From positions 1 through 34,093 of IMG/VR virus record IMGVR_UViG_3300010883_000190: a DNA stretch of 34,093 bases, one strand, 5' to 3'. The notes beneath the pieces are model-generated. The model ran no database searches and was not told where the DNA came from. It saw nothing but the letters and a program-made list of their open reading frames with translations. The DNA comes from a virus. Below are positions 23,660-32,588 of this stretch, in pieces (the stretch's first letter is position 1; each line of letters begins with the position of its first letter). The position numbers and the translations under genes are program-made.

Positions 23660-26600
23660 ATGAACGAAGAGCAGATTAGACTTATCATGGCTAAGTTAAA
23701 AGCTGAAGGTAAGACACTAGAACAAGCTAAACAGGTTATTGAAGTTCTCAAAGCAAGAGCGGAAGCTCAAGCATTGTATGGGAAACCTGTGTCAGCATCT
23801 AACGAAAAACCAGTTACCACAAAAGAGACAGCAGCTAGTAAAGCTAAGTCTATGTACGGACAACCCGTATCCGAGAAGCCAAAAAAAGCAAAGGACTCCC
23901 CAGAGAGCGCGAGTGGAGAGTCGTCAATATCTGCGCTGACAGAACCAGGTACGGGTTTAGAGCCGGAAAGTGGTTCATCGGAATCACCAGGGAAGACTAA
24001 CAGCGAACGTGAGATAACCGCGTATAGTACTATAAAGTCTAGATACAAGAGAGATGACCAATCTAACGGTGACTTCTGGGAAGAATTAAAACCTGTTAAG
24101 TATCAGGCTACTATGAAGGAGGCTCAGGCTATGTATGGAACGCACTTAGCTGATATACCTAAAGAGGGTTTTGTCACATATGGTGGGGTGAAGAAAAGTG
24201 AAGATCCCGTTAAGTTCTTAGAGTTAAAGTATCTACATGATATTCACAATAGAGCTGGGGTAATACGATCTAAAAAAGCTGGTGATTCTCACGAAAATCT
24301 ATCAGATATAGAGGTATTACAAGAAAATAAAGGTTACAAGGAAAAGATAAAAGACTACGAGGCTGATCCAGATTTAGCTTATAGCTATAAGGATTTCGCG
24401 GACTACACGGAAGACTCAAATGACGAGTTAGTAGCTAGCTTTACAGATACGTATGCTCAATCTATGGCGCCATTTGCTGATAGACAAGAACAAGATAGGA
24501 GTGACTTAGTAGATGGTAAGTTGAGAGCCAAATATGAGGACATTGTTAAGCAAGACTGGGAAAATCCTAGCAGTTGGTTAGGTATGGAGCTTGAGGCACT
24601 AAAGATTAAATATAAAGATATTCAGAATCCGTCTATCACAGACGAACGCCGCTCTGAATTACAATCTAAGCTTATTGAGGAAGTTAATAGTCTCCAGCAG
24701 AATAGATTCTCTAGTTTGATAAACAAAGACCCAGCCTATATAAAGCTTATTACAAAGCAACTTGTAGATATAGATACTGAGGAAGAAAGGTTATTCAATG
24801 ATTTTGCTAAAAATCTAAAGCCTAAATTAAGTGTGCTTACAGAGGACGAGCTGAGTTCTATAGGTGACAGACTAGATAAAGTAGGTTTTGCGTCTGCTAA
24901 CGCTCCTGATAAGAAGAAGATACTAGAGATAACGTTACAAGATATAATTAGGGAGCTTCCAGATTTAAGCGACCAAGGGGTTTTAGATGTTAAGAATGAA
25001 TTTTGGAACCACTTTTATACTAAGCTGCAAGAGTCTACAATTGGAGGTCCATCTCAGTTTGTCTTAAAGGACGTTGCGCAAGAAACCTTAGAGTACACAA
25101 ATACAAGGATAGAAGAGCTAATTGGTAATGAGGTTGAGCGTTTAAAGAGTGAAGGTTATAAACCTAAAGAAAGAAAAGGACTTACTGTCTCTATAAGTGA
25201 CCAAGCTGCCTTTAACGTTATTAGGTCTGAAGAAGGTAGAGTCCTAGAATTAGCTAAAGTAAAAGCTGAGGATGTTATTTCAAATCCAGAGTCTACTAGT
25301 GATATGGGTGATGCGGATTTTTGGGCTGGGGCTACATCTGCTAGAGGACATAAATATATGCCTGTATTTGGAGGTATAATTGATATGTCTCACTCATGGC
25401 GTGTTAAAACCGCTCAAGACAAAGCACCTGAGGATAGATCTAGATCTGACAATACACTACTTGGCATGCTGTCTATAGAACAACAGAGTAATTCTATAAA
25501 GCGTGAGATATCTGAGAACTATAATGCTGGTGTCATACTAGGTGATATGGTACCTTACATGGGTGAGTTTATATTAACTGGTGGTATTTTTACAGCTACA
25601 AAATCAGCTGTGAAAATAGGTCTCAAGAAAACATTAGCTAAAAAAATAACTGGTAGTGCTAAGACTAGGGTGATTAATGGTAAGTGGGCTTTTGTTAAGA
25701 AAGGTGCTGGAGTTAAGATATCAGAGAAAACAATCGATGCTCTTGCAATGTTAACAGGTGTTGGTGCTCAGAATGCCTCACAGTGGTGGAGGATATCTGG
25801 TGGTTTAGCTGAGAATATGACAGACGAAATGTTGTGGTCTTACTCTAGTGACGCTGATTCAACTTTGGATGAACTATCCTTGATACCTGTTGTAGCAGGT
25901 GAAGATGGTGCACCAGATGGTTTGGAACACGGTGATAACTTTGGTAAAGCTTTTTTAAGGTCATTCGGTACTAATTATGCTGAGCTATTCACTGAGAGAC
26001 TAGGTTATTATATGCCTGGTTTAGGTAAAAAGGGGTTAAACTTACTGAAGACAAAAAAAGGTCCACTTGGCGATCTACTGACAGATTCCAACTGGCTAAA
26101 GCGTGTTTCACTAGGTCACTTTTTACGTAAAGTTAAATTTGACAATATTAATGACTTTATGCGGTGGTCAAAAAAAACCGCAGGATGGAACGGTATACTA
26201 CAGGAGATCACGGAGGAGCTTATAAACTTTCCGATGCAAAATGTCATTAATGGCGATCCCACTCTGTTAGGTATATATAACTACAACCAGGATGGCACTA
26301 GAGGAGACGTTGACTGGCAGGGTTTAAGAGAGATGAGCAAAGCTATAGCCTTTAGTGGTTTAGTATTTGGAGCAGGTGCTGTTGTACATGGGGCTGCTAC
26401 AGGTCGTAAAGCACCAGCTTATTATGTTGACGGTGTTTATTATCAAACCTGGGCAAAAGCTAAAGCACGTCTAAAGAAAATGCCAAAGTCTAAAATCACT
26501 TCAGATCTAGACATTGAAATAAGAAATGACTACATGGCTTACGATGAAGCCGCTGATATACTTAAGAAAGCAGGTGTAGAGGAGGATATCATTAAGACTA

Positions 26601-29600
26601 GAGGCGCTGGTGTTTCCAGTGGTGAACTTGTTGCTACTGAAGTTGAGATACTAAATGCTATAGAAAGTAAGGAAACAAGGGAAGAGTTAGAGGGGATAGA
26701 TGCTGAGATTGCGGCTCTAGAAAAAGAGAAACAATCCGTGAGCGGTGGATCGAAAAGTCGTTCAGCTAAGACAAAAGCAATAGCTGACATACAGAATGAC
26801 ATAAACGATTTAAAGATAGCTAGGGATAATATAATAAAGCCTATAAGCGATAACATAACAAAACGTAAGAAAACAGCTAGGTACCAAGATATTGTTAGTA
26901 AGATAAGAAAAATTAACGAAAGTCTACCTGAAAACAAGCGTATTGTAATAGATGAGGATACGTCTACATTAGAGGAGTACCAAGCTAAAGTTTCTGAAGT
27001 TTATCTTGCTCAAGCTGGATATAAAGTTGTTAAAGACAGCAACGGTGAATACAAAAAGGGTCAGAGTGCAGACGGTAGAAGCTACATCGAGATATCAACT
27101 GGTGATGTGGTTATAATGGCCAAAGAGGCCATTGATCAGATAGATAATGAGATTAAAGAACAAAGCTTAGTTCACGGTTACATAGATGCAGGTGTAGAAG
27201 GTAAACCATCTCGTATGGTACTAAATAGAGCTGTGGCTTTATCACTTGATGGAACCAACGTAGCTAGTCACGAGTTTTTACACTTCATGCTTGAGGGTAT
27301 ATTCCAGGGTAACCCAGAAGTGTCTTTAGCTGTGGGTGAAACGTTTAAGTCATATATATATAATCTAGATCCAAAGCAAATTAGGGACACTGGATTTAGA
27401 AGCAGAGTGTTACATTATCAAGCTGAGCGCGGTAACATTGTTTCAGCTGAGGAGTCTATGAATCTCTTTGTCGATGCTATAGCTAATGGCACCATGCAAT
27501 ATAACGAAGGTACATTAGTTAAAATTGGCGATGTAATACGTAGAGTGTTACAATCTTTCGGTAAAGAGGTTGTTTTTGAAAACGGTCAAGATGTCTTCAA
27601 CTTCCTTAGGGATTATAGCGACGGTGTTGCTAAGGGTCATTTATCCAAGGGGCTTAAAAAAGCTTTTGATCCAGGTGGCATAAGAGTAGAAGGTCGCATA
27701 TCAGCGTCTAAAGAAATAGCTGCTGAAGGTATAGAAAACAGTAGAAAAATAAACCTTAAGTTAGCTGAGACGCTAGGATTCACAGAAGAAGAGTTTAGAG
27801 AGGTATACGAAAACAACTTAAATAGAAGAAAGTCATCTAAAGAACCTGCTGACTTAAAGGAAAGATTTGATAGGCATACGCAGGTTGATGGGAAACCTAA
27901 GTTTGAATCAAAAGAGGAATGGCTGCAGTCTTCAGAATTTATGGACGCTTACCAAGATATATCAGAGACAAATAGCTTAGATGGTCTCATTAAAAAAGGT
28001 ATGGCCAGTCTTGGTCTTCCTAGCGGTACAGCTGAAATAGATTTCATACAGAGTGTAAAAGATCGACTTGTAGAAAGATTTATCAAGAATTACGATCCTT
28101 CAATGGCTAATGGTAGCTTGTTTGGCTGGTTAACTGGAGAAGCAGGTGGTGGAATGAAAGGTGGGATGATATTCAGGTCTAAGCAGGACATCAAGAAAAA
28201 GTACCTACAAAGAATAAAGACATTAGACTCTGATGCTTCAATGGGTGACGATGTTACCTTTGGGGATATGCACGCGGCAGATGCGGACTTAGGTGTTGAA
28301 GCTTTTGAGGAAGCAGATATGTCTATAGGATCAAAAGGTAGAAGTAAGAGCATTGTAGATAGTCGTACTAGTGAGTACGGTGTTGTCTTTGTTGATAGTA
28401 TAGACTTAGAGAGCGATCTGATAGATAAGATACACGACATAATACGTAACGCTGATGTAGACTTAAATGGATTAGATTATAGGGGTGTAAAAGAACTTAT
28501 TACAGAAGTAGCTGACTTAATTCTAGAGAATGGTAAAAAGAGACGACCAAGTAAAGAGTCAGACGTTAGAGCTCTAGGGCCTTTATATGCCATACTGGAA
28601 GTGATTGGTGAAAAGTTTGACGTTCCAGCCGCTAGAATATTAGCTGGTCAAAACCTAACTTCTCAGTCAAGGAAAAATGCTCAAAAATATATAAAGGAAA
28701 ATGTAACCCAGCTAATGGATATGATTCCAGATAGCGGTACTAGGAGTGGTACGTCAACGGGTGTAGCTAGTTCGTGGTCATTAGGTGATTTATTTACTAA
28801 AGGTAAAAGAGTAAGCTCAGCTTTAGGAGAGGGAACTCAAGGTAGGTATAATCAGGACTTAAATATATTTAGAGAGCTAGATGAAGAGTATTCTCAAGAT
28901 CAAATAGATCTGTTTTTAGGTTTATTTGGTATGACTCCAGATGGAGGGTTTAGCACTGATAGAAACTTAGACAGTCCTATTAGAGCGCTGGTAACTCAAG
29001 CTGCTGTTATTGTAGCTAACCAAACACTCCGCCAACAAGGTATGGAAAGTCGTATTCACCCAGTGAGTATAATAAACTTAGTTGGAGTAGGTAAGTCTAA
29101 TATAATGTACTCTATGGAGTCTGATGTTAACCTTGAAAACTTCAAAAACACATCCGAAAAAGTAGATGGTGTAATAAGGGAGATGGCTATCTACGGTAGT
29201 GTGCTGAACAGCCCTAGTAAAGCAGCTGATGCGGTTGCCGAGAAGCTTGGTGTTGATAGATCTGATTTCAACGAAGCTGTTAAAATTGTAAAAGCAGAGA
29301 TCAAGGAGATTAAAGTACAGCAAGACATATCTAGAATACGTTTCAGTAAAGAAGCGCCGAAGAAGATAGCGGAGATAATTAACGCTGAAGCTAAGAAAAA
29401 GCCTAAGAAAAAGCCTAAGAAAAAGCCTAAGAAGAAAGCTAAAGCCCAAACGGCAAAACAAAAAGCAAAAGCTAAAGCTGATGAAGAAGCTAAAAATAAT
29501 GAGAAAAACTTAGATACAAAGTTCAACAATATTATAGAGGATGTAACTGGGTTTGGTTCTAAAATTGAGGTAAACGCGGCAAGGGCTAATAAAGAGGGTA

Positions 29601-31849
29601 AAGGCAAGGGTAATTGGAAGTTCTTTATACCACCTTCAGCGGAGGATTTTGAAGGCTTAATGTACAGTTTCCTTGGTAAAGGAAAAGAAGGTGAGGCTCA
29701 CCAGGAGTGGTTTAAGAAACATTTGTATGATCCATTTTCAAGAGGTATACGTAGGGTAAATACGCTTAAGCAAGCTGTGAATACCGATCTAGTATTGTTA
29801 AAAAGGGATATGCCTAAGGTTAACAAGAAGCTGAAGACGGGTGTTAAAGGTAGTAGTGGTTATAGTGTTGAGGATGCTATAAGGATATACAACTGGAAGA
29901 GAGCTGGATTTGAAGTCCCCGGTTTGTCAGCTAATCATGCTAAACTCCTTAATGAGTTTGTCTCCAAAGATAAGGATCTTGTTAAGTTTGCTAATAGAAT
30001 TAACGCTATAGCTCAAAGACCTGGTGGTGTGGCAGAACCGTCTGACTATTGGCACTCCGGCACTATATCATCGGATATGTTTGCTGCAGTACAAAAACAT
30101 AGATCAAAGATACTCGACGAGTGGATTACAAACAAAGATATAATATTCTCTAAGGAGAATCTCAATAAAATTGAAGTTGTATATGGTAAAAACTTTAGAA
30201 TAGCTTTAGTTGATGTTTTAGAAAGAATGCAGCTTGGTACTAATAGTAAGAATAAAAACCCAGACCAACAAGAAGCAAGGGTTATGAGGTGGATCAATGG
30301 CTCAGTGGGAGCTACTATGTTTTTGAACTCTAGATCAGCGGTATTGCAGTTACTTTCTACTGTTAACTTTGTTAACTGGGGTGATAATAATCCTCTGAAG
30401 GCGGCTAAAGCATTTGCTAATCAACCTCAATACTGGGGTGACGTAGCTATGATATTTAACTCTGGCTTCTTGAAGCAAAGGAGATCTGGTCTAGCACATG
30501 ATATCAATGCCAGTGAGTTAGCTGAGGCTGTTAACAGAGCTAACAACCCTTTTGAAGCCGCCTTAGGTTTTTTACTTAAAATAGGTTTTACGCCAACACA
30601 AGCGGCGGATAGTTTAGCTATAGCTTTAGGTGGAGCTACTTTTTATAGAAATAGGATTGACACATACGTAAAAGAAGGTTTGACACAAGCTGAAGCTGAA
30701 AAGCAGTCTTTCTTAGATATGATGGAGTTAGCAGAGAAAACTCAACAGTCTTCCAGAGAAGATAGAGTTTCCAAGCAACAGGCTTCACCGTTAGGTAAAT
30801 TCTTTCTTTCTTTCCAGAATACACCTATGCAATATAATAGGTTGATAAAGAAAGCTTTTATTGACCTTAAGAACCGCAGAGGTGATCCTAAGGAGCATAT
30901 ATCTAGGATTATATACTATAGCACTATACAAAACGCTATATTTTACACATTACAAACAGCACTTCACGCGGCTATGTTTGGAGATGACGAGGATGAGATT
31001 GACAAGAAAACCGAAAGAGTTGTCAATGGAATGATTGACAGTTTATTAAGAGGTTCAGGCATGGTAGGTGGTGTTATGGCTATGCTAAAAAATACCTACT
31101 TGAGATGGCGTAAAGAGAGAGCCAAGGGCTATAAGGGTGACATGGGTGCAGTTGTGATTGAGATGACCAACGTTGTACCACCTATTGGTATTAAAATGAG
31201 AAAGATATATAACGCACTTAACGCTGATAAGTTTAATAAGGACGTTATGAGTTACATGCCATACTCAGATATTGATAACCCTATATATAATGCTACCACT
31301 TCTTTAATTGAAGGACTTACTAATATGCCTGTAAACAGGTTATATCGCAAGGTTTCTAACTTAGTGGAAGCTATGGATGGTGATTTACACACTATGACGC
31401 GATTATCTCTAGGACTTGGTTGGAGCAAGTGGAACTTAGGTATCGGCAGCGAAAGCGTTGAACAAGCTAAAGAGACAGTTAAGTTACTAAAATCATATGA
31501 GAGGAAAAACCCTACTACACCAGAGAACATCGAAAAAGCAAGACTCAAGGAATACGAAAAGGCATCTGAGAAAGCTGCCGAGGAAAAGATCTTAAAAGAT
31601 AAGTTTAAGAAAGAGCAAGATTCGGAAAAGGAAGCTGGTAAGAAGAATATAACATGCGCGGGCGTGAGTAGCGTAGGTAAGAGATGTAGCCTCAAAACTA
31701 AGGGTAAAAGTAGATATTGTACTATCCACGAGAAAGCAAAGAAGAACTCAACTGGTAAGAAACACCAGTGTAAGCATAAAAAAGATAATGGTACAAGGTG
31801 CAAAATAATGACGTCTAATGAATCTGGTAAATGTTATTACCATGATTAA
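23660..31849 (+). CDS. Giant multidomain polyvalent/ejection protein, 2729 aa
   Basis: The largest gene in the window and the last of three cargo-type genes. By residue: 1-165 is a linker-like N-terminus with three related AxxxYG motifs (36-45, 62-71, 155-164). About 620-650 and 895-915 are hydrophobic patches. HEFLH at 1204-1208 is a zincin motif, followed by a helix with Glu residues (SAEESMNLF) that may give the third ligand. About 1460-1562 resembles sigma-70 regions 2-3. A Lys/Pro repeat starts at 1912. About 1980-2450 looks like the conserved C-terminal part of marine polyvalent proteins (for example FFIPPSAEDFEGLMY and FLNSRSAVLQLLSTVNF). Two zinc-knuckle motifs are at 2666-2690 and 2704-2728. 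Polyvalent proteins are packed in virions and enter the host with the DNA. An ejected multi-effector role is inferred; the zincin and zinc motifs are seen directly. Confidence 0.8.
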   Translation: MNEEQIRLIMAKLKAEGKTLEQAKQVIEVLKARAEAQALYGKPVSASNEKPVTTKETAASKAKSMYGQPVSEKPKKAKDSPESASGESSISALTEPGTGLEPESGSSESPGKTNSEREITAYSTIKSRYKRDDQSNGDFWEELKPVKYQATMKEAQAMYGTHLADIPKEGFVTYGGVKKSEDPVKFLELKYLHDIHNRAGVIRSKKAGDSHENLSDIEVLQENKGYKEKIKDYEADPDLAYSYKDFADYTEDSNDELVASFTDTYAQSMAPFADRQEQDRSDLVDGKLRAKYEDIVKQDWENPSSWLGMELEALKIKYKDIQNPSITDERRSELQSKLIEEVNSLQQNRFSSLINKDPAYIKLITKQLVDIDTEEERLFNDFAKNLKPKLSVLTEDELSSIGDRLDKVGFASANAPDKKKILEITLQDIIRELPDLSDQGVLDVKNEFWNHFYTKLQESTIGGPSQFVLKDVAQETLEYTNTRIEELIGNEVERLKSEGYKPKERKGLTVSISDQAAFNVIRSEEGRVLELAKVKAEDVISNPESTSDMGDADFWAGATSARGHKYMPVFGGIIDMSHSWRVKTAQDKAPEDRSRSDNTLLGMLSIEQQSNSIKREISENYNAGVILGDMVPYMGEFILTGGIFTATKSAVKIGLKKTLAKKITGSAKTRVINGKWAFVKKGAGVKISEKTIDALAMLTGVGAQNASQWWRISGGLAENMTDEMLWSYSSDADSTLDELSLIPVVAGEDGAPDGLEHGDNFGKAFLRSFGTNYAELFTERLGYYMPGLGKKGLNLLKTKKGPLGDLLTDSNWLKRVSLGHFLRKVKFDNINDFMRWSKKTAGWNGILQEITEELINFPMQNVINGDPTLLGIYNYNQDGTRGDVDWQGLREMSKAIAFSGLVFGAGAVVHGAATGRKAPAYYVDGVYYQTWAKAKARLKKMPKSKITSDLDIEIRNDYMAYDEAADILKKAGVEEDIIKTRGAGVSSGELVATEVEILNAIESKETREELEGIDAEIAALEKEKQSVSGGSKSRSAKTKAIADIQNDINDLKIARDNIIKPISDNITKRKKTARYQDIVSKIRKINESLPENKRIVIDEDTSTLEEYQAKVSEVYLAQAGYKVVKDSNGEYKKGQSADGRSYIEISTGDVVIMAKEAIDQIDNEIKEQSLVHGYIDAGVEGKPSRMVLNRAVALSLDGTNVASHEFLHFMLEGIFQGNPEVSLAVGETFKSYIYNLDPKQIRDTGFRSRVLHYQAERGNIVSAEESMNLFVDAIANGTMQYNEGTLVKIGDVIRRVLQSFGKEVVFENGQDVFNFLRDYSDGVAKGHLSKGLKKAFDPGGIRVEGRISASKEIAAEGIENSRKINLKLAETLGFTEEEFREVYENNLNRRKSSKEPADLKERFDRHTQVDGKPKFESKEEWLQSSEFMDAYQDISETNSLDGLIKKGMASLGLPSGTAEIDFIQSVKDRLVERFIKNYDPSMANGSLFGWLTGEAGGGMKGGMIFRSKQDIKKKYLQRIKTLDSDASMGDDVTFGDMHAADADLGVEAFEEADMSIGSKGRSKSIVDSRTSEYGVVFVDSIDLESDLIDKIHDIIRNADVDLNGLDYRGVKELITEVADLILENGKKRRPSKESDVRALGPLYAILEVIGEKFDVPAARILAGQNLTSQSRKNAQKYIKENVTQLMDMIPDSGTRSGTSTGVASSWSLGDLFTKGKRVSSALGEGTQGRYNQDLNIFRELDEEYSQDQIDLFLGLFGMTPDGGFSTDRNLDSPIRALVTQAAVIVANQTLRQQGMESRIHPVSIINLVGVGKSNIMYSMESDVNLENFKNTSEKVDGVIREMAIYGSVLNSPSKAADAVAEKLGVDRSDFNEAVKIVKAEIKEIKVQQDISRIRFSKEAPKKIAEIINAEAKKKPKKKPKKKPKKKAKAQTAKQKAKAKADEEAKNNEKNLDTKFNNIIEDVTGFGSKIEVNAARANKEGKGKGNWKFFIPPSAEDFEGLMYSFLGKGKEGEAHQEWFKKHLYDPFSRGIRRVNTLKQAVNTDLVLLKRDMPKVNKKLKTGVKGSSGYSVEDAIRIYNWKRAGFEVPGLSANHAKLLNEFVSKDKDLVKFANRINAIAQRPGGVAEPSDYWHSGTISSDMFAAVQKHRSKILDEWITNKDIIFSKENLNKIEVVYGKNFRIALVDVLERMQLGTNSKNKNPDQQEARVMRWINGSVGATMFLNSRSAVLQLLSTVNFVNWGDNNPLKAAKAFANQPQYWGDVAMIFNSGFLKQRRSGLAHDINASELAEAVNRANNPFEAALGFLLKIGFTPTQAADSLAIALGGATFYRNRIDTYVKEGLTQAEAEKQSFLDMMELAEKTQQSSREDRVSKQQASPLGKFFLSFQNTPMQYNRLIKKAFIDLKNRRGDPKEHISRIIYYSTIQNAIFYTLQTALHAAMFGDDEDEIDKKTERVVNGMIDSLLRGSGMVGGVMAMLKNTYLRWRKERAKGYKGDMGAVVIEMTNVVPPIGIKMRKIYNALNADKFNKDVMSYMPYSDIDNPIYNATTSLIEGLTNMPVNRLYRKVSNLVEAMDGDLHTMTRLSLGLGWSKWNLGIGSESVEQAKETVKLLKSYERKNPTTPENIEKARLKEYEKASEKAAEEKILKDKFKKEQDSEKEAGKKNITCAGVSSVGKRCSLKTKGKSRYCTIHEKAKKNSTGKKHQCKHKKDNGTRCKIMTSNESGKCYYHD
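27269..27283 (+). other. HEFLH zinc metallopeptidase motif in the giant protein
   Basis: Residues 1204-1208 are H-E-F-L-H in the context NVASHEFLHFMLEGIF, the zincin signature. A helix about 70 residues later (SAEESMNLFVDAIANG) carries possible third-ligand Glu residues. Confidence 0.7.
28037..28345 (+). other. Sigma-70 region 2-3-like segment in the giant protein
   Basis: Residues about 1460-1562 read FIQ, thirteen residues, then YDPSMANGSLFGWL. Further on comes KTLDSD (1520-1525), then GDDVTFGDMHAADAD and an acidic EAFEEADM. Sigma-70 factors have 'LIQeG....a..kFDPsrG..FsTYA', later 'sLD.p.Ge....lgD...D....peea'. Order and spacing match well, identity is partial. This is a pattern match by eye. 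Confidence 0.5.
29393..29440 (+). repeat. 12-bp tandem repeat coding for a Lys/Pro-rich segment
   Basis: Three exact copies of AAGAAAAAGCCT (from 29393, 29405 and 29417) plus a degenerate fourth, encoding KKKP repeated from residue 1912, with a Lys/Ala-rich tail after it. It gives a strongly basic, flexible linker between the sigma-like region and the C-terminal domain. Confidence 0.9.
31655..31846 (+). other. Twin C-terminal zinc-knuckle motifs in the giant protein
   Basis: The first is C2666, C2676, C2687, H2690; the second is C2704, C2714, C2725, H2728. Both have C-x9-C-x10-C-x2-H spacing, with 'GKRC' and 'GTRC' before the second Cys and aromatic-Cys-x-x-His endings (YCTIH and CYYH). The layout resembles small DUF5763-type zinc motifs with 'kG.rCk...g..yC..H'. 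Confidence 0.8.
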
Positions 31850-31875
31850 ATTTCAACTATAAGTGAGTGATTATT

Positions 31876-32217
31876 ATGAAGGATACTAAAGAAGTTAAAA
31901 AAATGCAGGAGATAATTGAGGCGTTACAGGAGATCCGCAGCCACCAACCTAACGGTGAGTTGAAGAGGATAGAGAAGTGCGTAAATGGATTAGCTGCTAA
32001 AGTTGATGACATACACAATAAGATTATGGACCCAGAAGACGGACTGATCGTTCACACGAATAAAAACACTGAGTTCAGAGTTATGTGTGAGCCAGAGCGA
32101 AATGCTTTGATAGATCAGTTCAAAGGTGTCCTTCGTTGGAAGAAGACTGTTGAATGGAGTGCGGGTATTATATTCGTAGCAATAATCGGTACACTTGTAA
32201 AACTAGCTCTAGCATGA
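31876..32217 (+). CDS. Coiled-coil plus C-terminal TM protein, XhlA-like
   Basis: I start at the ATG at 31876 (113 residues); a GTG nine bases earlier is possible. Residues 5-60 form a helix with a heptad-like pattern (EVKKMQEIIEALQEIRSH, then LAAKVDDIHNKIMDPEDG). Residues 80-90 are basic and aromatic (GVLRWKKTVEW). The C-terminal 18 residues (AGIIFVAIIGTLVKLALA) are a single membrane span. An N-terminal coiled coil ending in one C-terminal TM segment matches the XhlA/hemolysin-type holin helper, but a tail membrane anchor is also possible. It lies between the giant protein and fibre genes and overlaps the next gene by ATGA. With the holin-like protein at 751-1143 there are two lysis-type membrane proteins far apart. 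Confidence 0.62.
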   Translation: MKDTKEVKKMQEIIEALQEIRSHQPNGELKRIEKCVNGLAAKVDDIHNKIMDPEDGLIVHTNKNTEFRVMCEPERNALIDQFKGVLRWKKTVEWSAGIIFVAIIGTLVKLALA

Positions 32218-32582
32218 AGTGGATTGGAGCTAATGTCCAAGAGTGGACATCCTACTTCCGCAATGACGTTTATATTGAAAATATAGAAACGTTGAGCGCG
32301 GCTCATGTCATAGGGATAGGTTCCAACGGTAAGATAACGAAGTTTACAACCCCTACCAGCACCTCAGGGGATGCTACATATACGCATGCACAGAGCCTAG
32401 CGGCTGATACCTGGGTAATAAACCATAATCTAGGCAAACGCCCAAGCGTGGTAGTTATCCTAGACGGAGGAGGGGAAATAGAAGGCTTTGGCCTTACATA
32501 CAACAGTACTAATCAACTAACACTAACATTCGAATCTGCCGGATCTCCAACTCAGATTGAGGGTGTGGCATATCTAAACTAA
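32214..32582 (+). CDS. Small tail-fibre tip/receptor-binding-type protein
   Basis: I start at the ATG at 32214, which overlaps the previous stop as ATGA; this gives 122 residues, while an ATG at 32154 is in the upstream gene. The C-terminal 75 residues contain TWVINHNLGKRPSVVVILDG, a GFGLTYNSTNQLTLTF segment and an ending VAYLN. That 'w.i.HnLgk.P.v.v.d..g' pattern is a fibre C-terminal domain often found in tail fibres and receptor-binding proteins. The N-terminus (MKWIGANVQEWTSYFRNDVY, then ENIETL and SNGKITKF) is a short spacer. The next gene starts six bases later. A separate fibre-tip subunit is the most likely reading. Confidence 0.68.
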   Translation: MKWIGANVQEWTSYFRNDVYIENIETLSAAHVIGIGSNGKITKFTTPTSTSGDATYTHAQSLAADTWVINHNLGKRPSVVVILDGGGEIEGFGLTYNSTNQLTLTFESAGSPTQIEGVAYLN

Positions 32583-32588
32583 TAAAAA

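Noticed and set aside
31252-31803. Minus-strand frame of 183 residues overlapping the giant gene
   Set aside because: It lies wholly within a strongly supported + strand gene, its product is Ser/Leu/Phe-rich in the manner of antisense frames, and no leader or partner gene exists on the minus strand.
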